This document shows positions 1 to 7,628 of a stretch of 64,000 bases of DNA, piece by piece. Origin of the DNA: Synechococcus sp. RedBA-s (lineage in GTDB: Bacteria; Cyanobacteriota; Cyanobacteriia; PCC-6307; Cyanobiaceae); contig NZ_JAGQBF010000012.1 of the NCBI RefSeq assembly GCF_024345495.1, forward strand, positions 1 to 64,000, in the 5' to 3' direction. Position 1 is the first letter of the stretch. Every line of letters starts with the position of its first letter. Under the pieces are notes generated by a model. It was given only the letters and a program-made list of their open reading frames with translations, did no database searches and was not told the origin of the DNA. The translations under genes and the position numbers were made by a program.

Positions 1-123
1 GGCCAGAAACGCCTCCCAGGGAACCGTGGTCTCCATCTCATCCAAGAAGCGCTGGCGACGCGTCCTCTTTTTGGCGTAGGTCTGCTCGTAGTCCGTGAAG
101 CCCAGCTGGAGAGGGTCGGCCAT
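1..123 (-). CDS. IS5-type transposase, N-terminus only (cut by window edge)
   Basis: Reading leftwards from ATG at 123, the frame is open to the window edge and begins MADPLQLGFTDYEQTYAKKR, followed by a basic stretch ending ...RRQRFLDEMETTVPWEAFLA. This resembles the N-terminal region of IS5-family DDE transposases, which is a recognition by memory of the family. Only about 41 residues are visible, so the catalytic triad and intactness cannot be judged. Upstream of the start (124-190) is non-coding DNA that probably holds the element's end, including the string CTGAAAAACCC on the minus strand. Confidence 0.75.
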   Translation of the reverse strand, partial: MADPLQLGFTDYEQTYAKKRTRRQRFLDEMETTVPWEAFLA

Positions 124-662
124 CCGTTCCAGTCTCAGTACTAGATCTGGACTGATTTTAGCGGGTTTTTCAGGGGTTCCTTAATCGGACGGAGTCTACT
201 GTGGCGAGAGCTGAGGGTGATCCCCTGAGCGGCTGACCGTCAAATTGTCCCAAGGGGATTGAGTCAGTGGTCAAGAAGCTTTTTACACGCTTTGCGGTAG
301 GGATGTGTAGCAACAGTCACAGTCACAGCCAAGAACACTATGCGGGTACCTTTGTAGGGCCTGTTCTTTGCTGCGCGGAAGAGGTGTCGTGCTGTGATCC
401 ACCGAGGGATGTCTCTGTGGCGGCGCTTCGTCTGGTGAGTCAGGCGGATTGAAGCCCTGCTGATGTAAGCAGGTCTTGCATGGGTGTTAATTTTTTCACA
501 GCGTGTCGGCCTCGCGGAGATAGGCTGCCTGCCAGCCCCTTGGCAAACCGGCAGGACGTCCCTCGTCGCGGTGAGGGCAGCTGATTGGCGGAGATGTTTC
601 CTTAGGAGTTTGCTGAAAAACCCTGCCACCTCTGCGAAAATGGGGCAACTGCCCAAGTCGTG
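124..662. other. Non-coding stretch between two IS remnants
   Basis: No convincing gene is seen here. Both edges look like IS ends: the minus strand near 165-183 and the plus strand near 601-627 each contain CTGAAAAACCC a short distance upstream of a transposase start. Open frames in the middle (for example 267-452) have no recognisable protein similarity and no good ribosome binding site, so they are not called. The middle portion may be flanking DNA that separated two insertions. Confidence 0.5.
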
Positions 663-1151
663 ATGCGAGGTCAGCAGGAGCGCAGTGGCTCCCTGTTCAC
701 CTACCTGTTGATCGAGGAGCGGATCCCGGCCAGCCATCCACTCCGGAGGATCCGGAGGCGGGCGAATCAGGCTCTGGATTGACTCAATCCCACCTTCTGT
801 GAGCTGTATGCCTTAGAAGGTCGCCCATCGGTGCCGCCGGAGCAACTGCTGCTGGCCTCGTTGTTGCAGGCGTTCTACGGGATCCGCTCGGAGCGCCTGC
901 TGCTGGAGCAGCTCCACTACAATCTAATGATTCGATGATTCGTGGGCTTGAGCCCCGACGATCCGATCTGGCACCCCACCACGTTTACCAAGAACAGAGA
1001 CCGGCTCTTGAGCGAGCAGGTGATGGGCAAGGTTCTGGAGAAGCTGATGTGGGCACAGGAGGTGAAACCCTTGCTCAGTAACGAGCACTTCTCAGTGGAC
1101 GGTACCCAGGCCTGCAGCCTGCTGCAGGCCTGGGCTTCTCACGCGACGCTG
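663..1151 (+). pseudogene. Degenerate IS5-family transposase (DUF772-like N-terminal domain)
   Basis: From ATG 663 the frame reads MRGQQERSGSLFTYLLIEER, typical of IS5-family transposases with the DUF772 N-terminal domain. It is interrupted by TGA at 780-782 and again at 936-938, where a tryptophan codon (TGG) is expected. It continues with a long recognisable stretch (VGLSPDDPIWHPTTF..., NEHFSVDGT). The homology ends near 1150 after QAWASHATLE, where the catalytic region should follow. At 1105-1134 there is a 13-bp perfect hairpin with a 4-nt loop, which adds a few codons after SVDGT. The element is dead: two stops and no DDE core. Confidence 0.8.
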
Positions 1152-1478
1152 GAGCCCCCTCTGCCAGGAGTCATGGCGGCCGCCCTCGTGAGTGCCTTTC
1201 CTGATCGACCCGCCGGCTTCTGGCCACAAGGCGGCCTGGCACTTCGGGTCGCTGACAGTGGCCCTGGTTTTCTGCCCAACCCCAGGGGGCCAGATCAGCT
1301 CCTGTTGAGCAGCTCAAATCCAGGAGGCTTCGGTCTGGGTCTGTTCATGGTTCGTACTGCCGCGGACAATCACGGTGCGACGATCAGCTTCAGACATTCC
1401 AGGCTGGGGGGCGCTGAGGTCGTGGTCAGCTTTCTGGCCCGCATGGTCCGGACACCCACGTCGTTTCGAGCTGGCTGA
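1152..1478 (+). pseudogene. Histidine-kinase ATPase-domain fragment fused to the transposase remnant
   Basis: The same reading frame as the transposase remnant changes character after about 1150. It contains VADSGPGF (G1 box) and GGFGLGLFMVRTAADNHGA (G2 box), followed by LGGAEVVVSFLA and a stop at 1476-1478. These are the hallmarks of the C-terminal half of a HATPase_c domain of a two-component sensor kinase. The N box, dimerisation helix and sensor part are absent. An IS probably landed in or recombined with a kinase gene, leaving only the 3' end. Production of protein from an internal GTG at 942 is possible but cannot be shown. Confidence 0.7.
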
Positions 1479-2111
1479 GTGCTCCATCTGCTCAGATGAG
1501 CGCTATCGCCTGTTGGATCTGGACGCCACCTTGGTTGGAGTGCTCATGGACTTCACCAGCAGCCGGACGGTAGTCAACTTCAGACTGGATTCAACTGCGG
1601 CCTCTAGACTTGCCAGAGTTAAGACGGCAACCATCACGATCACGGCGGGCTTGGCTCTGCTGGAAAGGGGCTTCTTTTGACCCTGTGCCGGCAACCAAGG
1701 GGAGCAGGCTTCGTATTTCGTTATTATTTGTGCTCCGAAGACTGGGCTCATTCATATCTTAAAATCCGTGAGGTGGAGCTGCATCTCTCTATGTGGGTGT
1801 CTTTGCCGACCGGTGCCTACCTGAAATGGTGTAGTTCTGCGGTAATTTCGCAAGTCACGCCGGGATCGACCTGGCCCGGCGCCGCGTTGATCCGGGCCTC
1901 CGTCGGTTGCGTGAAGTAGTGCGGCAGTTCGCTCTTTAGTCGTTCGGAATTTGCAAGATTGGCTTAGAGTGGCTCTCCGGCCTGTCGATTATCGGCGCCT
2001 GGCCTGGCCTGGCTTGTCGTTCGGTCTGATCGCCGGTCAGTGATCTGCTCAGGATTGCGTCATCGGCCAGATCGCCCCAACCCTCAGACCTCTTCATCTG
2101 TTGACCCCTCC
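1479..2111. other. Intergenic region without a recognisable gene
   Basis: About 630 bases lie between the kinase fragment and the next clear gene. Short open frames exist on both strands (for example 1503-1751 minus and 1677-1919 plus), but none has recognisable motifs, a convincing ribosome binding site or a continuation of the kinase homology. It probably contains the promoter of the downstream membrane protein and more decayed DNA. Confidence 0.5.
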
Positions 2112-3356
2112 ATGTCGATTGCAGCTGGAAGCCGGTTTCTCTTTGATTCGCCGCTCAGCAATCCGAGAGTGGCTCGGCTGATCGCGATTGTTTTGGCAAT
2201 TCTTGCCGAGGCCTCGCTGATTGTCCTCGTCAAGTTCCAGCTGATGAGCCTGGCCCCCAGCTCCCTGGGTGTGTTTCTGCGTGCTCTGCTGGTGTCCGGA
2301 TTGCTGTCGATCATTCCCTTTGCGGCTCTATGGTTCTTGGACCGTCGTGAGCGGGAATCGATATGGCTTTATATCGTGATGTTTCTCTGGGGAGCTCTCA
2401 TAGCTACCGGCATTGCATCCCCAGTCACTGGAATATTGTTTCCAAAGGCAACTCAACTCGCCTCGCTCCACTCCGATATCCTGAGGCAGGTGACACAGAA
2501 TTCGGGACCCACCTTTGCTGCGATGTTGCTAACACCGGCAATCGAAGAGTTTGTAAAGGGGCTGGGTGTGTTCGTCGTGTTTCTTCTGCTTAAGTCCGAA
2601 TTCGACGGCGTCCGAGATGGATTTATCTATGGGGCATTAATTGGAATTGGCTATAATCTGATTGATTCCTCATTCTATCTTGCCAAGGCCTATGCCCAGA
2701 CTGGAGTGGCGCCGTGGTGGCAGTATCTAGTCACCCACCATTCCTTGATGGGCTTTGGTGGCCACGCTCTCTACACCGGCCTGTTTGGGATGGGTCTGGG
2801 TCTCGCTCGCCAGTCGGCGATTCCCTGGCAGCGAATTGCGGCTCCTGTTCTTGGTTGGCTCACCGGATTGTTGGCCCACATCACAGGAAGCCTGATGGGG
2901 CTCCTGACGATCTTTCTGGCTGTTTCAGTCGTCGGCAAGAGTCTTGTCGCACCGTTCAGCCCTGGATCTGACCTGTTCTCCAACCCCTCCTTCTGGGCAC
3001 TTCTACTTTCGGGTGGCTACATCAGTTTCTTTTGGTCATTTCCATTCGTGGCCCTTGCAGGCCTGATGCTCTGGAGGAGCGGTGAATGGGAGCGGCAGGT
3101 GATCCGAGATGAGCTGGTAGATGAGGTTGAGCCTGTGATTACGTTGCAGGAGTATCAAGCTGTTCTGGCTGATCGGATGTTGCACACTCGTCGGATCCAG
3201 GGAATCAGCAAGTCGCTGTCGGCTTCGATCGTGAATGCCCAGAATGAGCTTGCAATCCGAAAATGGCGCCTCAGTCACCATGGAAAGGATCCAGCTGCCG
3301 ATCCGCTCGTTGCATCCTGGAGAGAGGAAATCACACGGCTTCGAGCAGGCACCTGA
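2112..3356 (+). CDS. PrsW-like intramembrane metalloprotease (CPBP/PrsW superfamily)
   Basis: This is a 414-residue polytopic membrane protein starting MSIAAGSRFL at the ATG. An upstream in-frame GTG at 2040 would add 24 unlikely residues. Diagnostic motifs are the glutamate pair in PAIEEFVKG (E145, E146), DGFIYGALIGIGYN (from residue 169), GGHALYTG (H218) and a later LAHITG (H256). These match the predicted metal-binding residues of the PrsW family, whose founding member cleaves an anti-sigma factor in Bacillus. The last ~100 residues after the membrane segments are cytoplasmic-like and charged. No anti-sigma factor gene lies beside it; the neighbour is an ion channel, so the substrate is unknown. 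The PrsW assignment is firm on motifs and inferred for activity. Confidence 0.8.
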   Translation: MSIAAGSRFLFDSPLSNPRVARLIAIVLAILAEASLIVLVKFQLMSLAPSSLGVFLRALLVSGLLSIIPFAALWFLDRRERESIWLYIVMFLWGALIATGIASPVTGILFPKATQLASLHSDILRQVTQNSGPTFAAMLLTPAIEEFVKGLGVFVVFLLLKSEFDGVRDGFIYGALIGIGYNLIDSSFYLAKAYAQTGVAPWWQYLVTHHSLMGFGGHALYTGLFGMGLGLARQSAIPWQRIAAPVLGWLTGLLAHITGSLMGLLTIFLAVSVVGKSLVAPFSPGSDLFSNPSFWALLLSGGYISFFWSFPFVALAGLMLWRSGEWERQVIRDELVDEVEPVITLQEYQAVLADRMLHTRRIQGISKSLSASIVNAQNELAIRKWRLSHHGKDPAADPLVASWREEITRLRAGT

Positions 3357-3522
3357 ATCGTGAGTTCAGTGTGCGTGTGGATCGTCAGATTTTGCATTGA
3401 TCTGAGTGGTCTTCCTTGTAACGCACTGAACCCGTTTTCAGCAGCCAGGTCTGGCTAGGATGGCTTTGCAAGAGCAAGCTCGCCTGCCACTGATGCACAG
3501 GGGGTTTTAGAATCCATCCCTC

Positions 3523-5028
3523 ATGATGGCCATCCTGTCCAATCTAGCGATTGCCATTGGGCTGCAGATTGTGCTGCTCACCGTTCGGCTGGTGAGCAAC
3601 AGGCGCCGTATTCCCCTGATTCCGGTGCGGCTGCCTAGCGTTGCCATCTGGCTCTGGCTGATCCTCTCGAGCCTGCCGGATTCGCTGGTCGTCCTGCGCT
3701 TACGCCCCTGGCTAGCGAGTGCGCTGCTGCTAAGCCAGTCCTATGCGGCTCTCCAGTTGTTGGTCTGGTGCACCCTGGAGGTGCCCAGTTCCCTGGCCTG
3801 GTGGCCGCGGCCACCGAAGATCCTGCGGGATCTTGGAATGTTGCTGGTCGCTGCAGTCATCACCGTGATAGTCCTGCAGGAACAGGCAAAGATCAATGTG
3901 GTGGGACTGGTCACCACCTCCGCCATCCTGACAGCGGTGATCGGTCTGGCGGCTCAGGAGTCTCTCAAGGACCTCTTTGCCGGAATCGTTCTGCAGGTCG
4001 ATTCCCCGTTCCAGGAGGGGGACTTCATCAGTGCAGGGAATGGGATTGAGGGGTGGGTCGTCTCACTGACGCTGATGAGCACCCGCCTTCAGCACGTTCA
4101 CGGGGCTCTGATCACCATGCCCAACAGCAAGATGTGGAGTACTGAGATTCGACGCTTCGGTCCCAGAGGTCCGATCGCGCGTGAGATTCATCTCAATCTC
4201 GATCTTGATCTCCCGCCGGAGAAGGCGACGACTGTGCTCACCCAGGTGGCCAGGGCCAATCCCCTTGTCTTGAGTGACCCGGAGCCGACAGCCTTTGTGT
4301 ATGCCTATGCGGATCATGCGATCACCTATGAGCTGGAGGTCTGGCAAGAAGACCCTACGGACAATGGATTTGATGTCCTGAGGGGGCAGTTGCTGGCCCA
4401 GATCTGGTATGCGCTTGAGCGAGCCGGCAGAACCCTCCCCTACCCGGTTCGTGAACTGCGCCCGAAGGCCAGGCCGGCCGCGATTGATGATCCCGCCGGT
4501 TACGACCTGCCATCTCGACTCGACTTGCTCAGGCAGAATGTTTTGTTTACCCATCTCAGCTCCGGGCAACTGGAGAAGATCGCGCCGCTGACCCGTTGTC
4601 TTCGCTACGCGGTGGGAGAGTCGATCATCGTCGAAGACGACCGAGGAGACGCTCTCTTTCAACTGGTCCGCGGCAGCGTTGAAGTGATCAAGCGGATGGG
4701 TGATGGGAGCACGAAGACGGTTGCTCAGCTGGGAGTCGGAGCGATCTTCGGGGAGATGAGTGTGTTCAGTGACCTTCCCCGCAGTGCCAGCGTCCGTGCA
4801 CTGCAGGAATGCGTGCTTCTGGAGGTGGAACGCGATGACCTCAGGCCCGTGCTTGAAGGTAATCCCAGGCTGGTGGAAGAGCTTGCTCTGCTAGTGAGTG
4901 AGCGCCGGGCCCAGCTCACCAGCTTGAGTCAGGAGGTCAGGCAGGCGCAGACGAATCAGCTGATCGACCAGATGCTGAAAATCTTCTCGACCCTAACTGG
5001 TGGGAATCCTGATGTTCGTCCAGGATGA
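3523..5028 (+). CDS. MscS-type mechanosensitive channel with C-terminal cyclic-nucleotide-binding domain
   Basis: The 501-residue protein has N-terminal hydrophobic segments, then an MscS core (about residues 105-310) with the pore-lining and beta-domain stretch GLAAQESLKDLFAGIVLQVD near residues 141-160 and MPNSKMWS near 199-206. A separate domain (about 335-460) carries the cNMP phosphate-binding cassette FGEMSVFSDLPRSASV at 409-424, with the conserved glutamate and arginine (R420). This architecture is that of the bacterial cyclic-nucleotide-gated (bCNG) branch of MscS channels. That branch is usually not strongly stretch-gated, so ligand gating is the likely role. It is a single gene with its own 166-bp upstream spacer. 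Confidence 0.88.
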   Translation: MMAILSNLAIAIGLQIVLLTVRLVSNRRRIPLIPVRLPSVAIWLWLILSSLPDSLVVLRLRPWLASALLLSQSYAALQLLVWCTLEVPSSLAWWPRPPKILRDLGMLLVAAVITVIVLQEQAKINVVGLVTTSAILTAVIGLAAQESLKDLFAGIVLQVDSPFQEGDFISAGNGIEGWVVSLTLMSTRLQHVHGALITMPNSKMWSTEIRRFGPRGPIAREIHLNLDLDLPPEKATTVLTQVARANPLVLSDPEPTAFVYAYADHAITYELEVWQEDPTDNGFDVLRGQLLAQIWYALERAGRTLPYPVRELRPKARPAAIDDPAGYDLPSRLDLLRQNVLFTHLSSGQLEKIAPLTRCLRYAVGESIIVEDDRGDALFQLVRGSVEVIKRMGDGSTKTVAQLGVGAIFGEMSVFSDLPRSASVRALQECVLLEVERDDLRPVLEGNPRLVEELALLVSERRAQLTSLSQEVRQAQTNQLIDQMLKIFSTLTGGNPDVRPG

Positions 5029-5110
5029 ATTCAACCTGCTTGAGTCTGCATGCTCGCCCGTCTGACTGAATTGAAGGGCGTCTGACGGCAGACCCTGCCT
5101 ACACATAGAA

Positions 5111-5140
5111 AAGCCCATGCCGAATGGCATGGGCTTGGAA
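5111..5140 (-). terminator. Rho-independent terminator of amt
   Basis: A perfect 11-bp stem (5111-5121 paired with 5126-5136) with a 4-nt loop lies just beyond the amt stop codon. Read on the minus strand the hairpin is followed by TTTTCT, the expected uridine tract. It sits between two convergent genes, so it may also attenuate read-through from the channel gene. Confidence 0.8.
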
Positions 5141-5160
5141 CTTAAGAATTGTGCAATAAA

Positions 5161-6606
5161 TCAGTGGCTCGTAGTTGCGAAATCTGGATAGGCCTCCATG
5201 CCATGCTCGCTGATGTCCAGGCCCGTGATCTCCTCTTTTTCGTGAACACGGATTCCATCAAACATCACGGCCAGAAGATTCCAGACGATGATGCCTGTGA
5301 CGATGGCTTCAGCGGCGATGGCGAAGGCTCCGACCAGTTGGAGGCCGATCTGGCCGAACCCGTGACCAGTGAACAGTCCATGCTTGGTGGAAAAGACACC
5401 TACAGCCAGTGTTCCCCAGAGTCCGCAGGTGCCGTGAACGGACCAGGCACCCACCGGATCATCGATCTTGAGGCTGTCGACCCAGCTGACCGATAAGACC
5501 GCCAAGGTGCCGCCGATGGCGCCCACGATCCAGGAGGCAGGCATGGAGATGTCGTTGCAGACAGCCGTGATGCTCACCAGTCCGGCCAGGATGCCGTTGA
5601 TGGTCATCGAGAGGTCCGGTTTGCCGGATCTGAGCTGGGAAACAATGGTGGCGGCAATGCCTCCTGCTGAAGCGGAGAGGGTGGTGGTGACGCAGATGTA
5701 AGGAACGTTCTGATTGAACGCCAACTCAGATGCGCCGTTGAACCCATACCAACAGACCCAGAGGAGCAGGGCTCCCAGTGTGGCGATCGACAGGTTGTGA
5801 CCAGGAATGGCCTGAGGCTTGCCCCCGACAAATTTACCGATCCGGGGGCCGAGAATGATGGCTCCAACCAAGCCGCCCCATGCACCCATTTGGTGCACGG
5901 CTGTGGTGCCGGCGAAGTCGATGAAACCAAGCTGCTTGAGCCAGCCTGCCGAGTTCCAGATCCAGGCCGCGCCGATCGGATAGATGATGCCGCACTTGAT
6001 CGCTGAGAACAGAACGAACGGTGTGAACTTGATCCGCTCAGCCACCATCCCGGAAACAATGGTCGCCGAGGTTCCTGCGAAGGCAGCCTGGAAGAGGAAA
6101 TCAAGACTGGGAACCAGTTTGGCCTCCTTGACCATGTCGGCCGTCACCGTTGGATCGAAGAACAGTCCATTGAAGAACAGCCAGCCGCCGGCAATGGAAT
6201 TGCCGTACATCAGTGAATAGCCGACCAACCAATAGGCGGTGACAGCGACCCCAAAAACAATCAGGTTCTTGGCGAGAATATTGACGGCATTCTTGGACCG
6301 GCAGAGTCCGGCCTCCACCATCGCGAACCCGGCGTTCATGAAAATAACGAGAATCGCCCCAATCAGCACCCAGAGGTTATTGGCGAGAAACGCAGCCGTG
6401 AGTTCAGGGAGCTCGGCGGCGTGGGCGGAGAGGTTGAACACTCCGAGGCCGAAAAGGGCCAGGGGTACACAGGCCAGCCAGGTCAGTGTGCGGGAACTGG
6501 ACAGCCCGCGAACGCTGCGTAGCAGCAATTCGGGAGCCTCAAGCAGACTCGCCTCCTGGAGAAGCCGCGGTCGGCGTCCCCCAGAGGTGTGAGGAGCAAC
6601 TGTCAT
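5161..6606 (-). CDS. amt: Ammonium transporter Amt
   Basis: The 481-residue protein imports ammonium across the cytoplasmic membrane. After a cleavable-looking N-terminal segment ending near LSAHAAELPE, the classic Amt series begins: NNLWVLIGAILVIFMNAGFAM, VEAGLCRSKNAVNI, and further on GTTAVHQMGAWGGLVGA (conserved pore histidine) and DDPVGAWSVHGTCGLWG (second conserved histidine). The ATG at 6606 is chosen because the reading frame upstream is unlike Amt sequence. It stands alone with its own terminator. An imperfect inverted repeat at 6705-6721 lies in its promoter region. NtcA control is expected for cyanobacterial amt genes, and ntcA is present in this window. Confidence 0.95.
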   Translation of the reverse strand: MTVAPHTSGGRRPRLLQEASLLEAPELLLRSVRGLSSSRTLTWLACVPLALFGLGVFNLSAHAAELPELTAAFLANNLWVLIGAILVIFMNAGFAMVEAGLCRSKNAVNILAKNLIVFGVAVTAYWLVGYSLMYGNSIAGGWLFFNGLFFDPTVTADMVKEAKLVPSLDFLFQAAFAGTSATIVSGMVAERIKFTPFVLFSAIKCGIIYPIGAAWIWNSAGWLKQLGFIDFAGTTAVHQMGAWGGLVGAIILGPRIGKFVGGKPQAIPGHNLSIATLGALLLWVCWYGFNGASELAFNQNVPYICVTTTLSASAGGIAATIVSQLRSGKPDLSMTINGILAGLVSITAVCNDISMPASWIVGAIGGTLAVLSVSWVDSLKIDDPVGAWSVHGTCGLWGTLAVGVFSTKHGLFTGHGFGQIGLQLVGAFAIAAEAIVTGIIVWNLLAVMFDGIRVHEKEEITGLDISEHGMEAYPDFATTSH

Positions 6607-6704
6607 GGATCGGAACGTCCTACAGAGTTGTAGTGAGAGAGGGGGGATCACGCCCGAGGGCGTAGGTACCCGGCAAAGATGGACGCTGCCGCACCACATG
6701 CTGG

Positions 6705-6721
6705 TTGTATTTGCTACACAA
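6705..6721. promoter_or_regulatory. Inverted repeat upstream of amt (possible regulator site)
   Basis: TTGTATTTGCTACACAA is a near-palindrome about 100 bp upstream of the amt start. It has GTA and TAC half-sites, but only 5 bases apart, rather than the 8 of the NtcA consensus. It may be an operator or a degenerate NtcA site, and its function is not established. Confidence 0.3.
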
Positions 6722-6737
6722 TTTCTGATCGGATCGC

Positions 6738-7532
6738 TTACTGAGGTCCCTCGGGGTCCCTGGGGATCAGCTGGGCCACTCCAATCCAGCTCACGGCCTC
6801 GGCGCTGAAGTGGTAGCGCAGGGGCAACACCTCAACCCCCGCCGAGAGGGCCTCCCGAAACAGCTCCCCGTAGAGGGGATCGGCTGAATCCCCCGGTGCG
6901 AAGCTCGTCACATCGGCGCGGCTCAGGCAGGGAACGAGCAGGCCCCGGGCTTCGCTCCCCAGGGCCATCAGCTCCCGGAGGTGCTTCTGGCCCCTCTCGG
7001 TGACGGTGTCAGGGAAGAGGGCCAGCTCCCCCCGGCTCCAGGTGGTGTTTTTCACCTCCAGGTAGATGGGGCGTGGGTCGGCGGCATCGGCGGTCGGGCT
7101 CAGCAGCAGATCGATCCGGCTGCGGCGGCCTTCGCCGTAGGCCACCTCGGCGCGGATCGAGCCGATCGGCCCGATCCAGGGCTGCAGGCAGCCCGCTTCG
7201 ATCGTGGCCCGCACCAGCCGGTTCGGCAGCATCGTGTTCACCCCCACCCAGCAGGGCTCGCCGTCGCTGCCGCTCACCAGGGCCTGCTCCCAGGTCCAGG
7301 CCAGCTTGCGCTCGGGCCTGGGGTCGTGGCGCAGGCGTACCTTCCCGCCCGGGAGGAGCACACCGGTCATGGGACCGGTGTTGGGGCAATGGGCGATCAC
7401 CACCTGGCCGTTGGCCAGTTCCACATCCGCCAGGAAACGCTTGTAGCGGCGCAGCAGCACCCCCTCCACCAGGTTCTGCAACGGCAGGATCAGCGTGCCG
7501 GCGGGTCTGGGGAAGAGCTTCAAATCCGGCAT
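6738..7532 (-). CDS. sfsA: DNA/RNA nuclease SfsA family protein
   Basis: The 264-residue protein matches SfsA throughout: VEGVLLRRYKRFLADVELANG near the N-terminus, HCPNTGPMTG, RIDLLLS and YLEVKNTTW (the acidic and lysine residues of the nuclease-like core), then FPDTVTERGQKHLREL. SfsA was named for sugar fermentation stimulation in E. coli, and the family has a PD-(D/E)xK-like nuclease fold. The gene is transcribed towards amt. It ends 131 bases upstream of the amt start, which is where the amt promoter must lie. It is divergent from murJ. Confidence 0.93.
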   Translation of the reverse strand: MPDLKLFPRPAGTLILPLQNLVEGVLLRRYKRFLADVELANGQVVIAHCPNTGPMTGVLLPGGKVRLRHDPRPERKLAWTWEQALVSGSDGEPCWVGVNTMLPNRLVRATIEAGCLQPWIGPIGSIRAEVAYGEGRRSRIDLLLSPTADAADPRPIYLEVKNTTWSRGELALFPDTVTERGQKHLRELMALGSEARGLLVPCLSRADVTSFAPGDSADPLYGELFREALSAGVEVLPLRYHFSAEAVSWIGVAQLIPRDPEGPQ

Positions 7533-7628
7533 CGAGTCAAGGGCTGGCCAGGGGGTGCCGGCTCAGGCGTCCATGGTGCCGCTCGGTCGGTGGGTCTCTC
7601 TGCGGGCGGCGGGGAGGAGAATCCCCCG

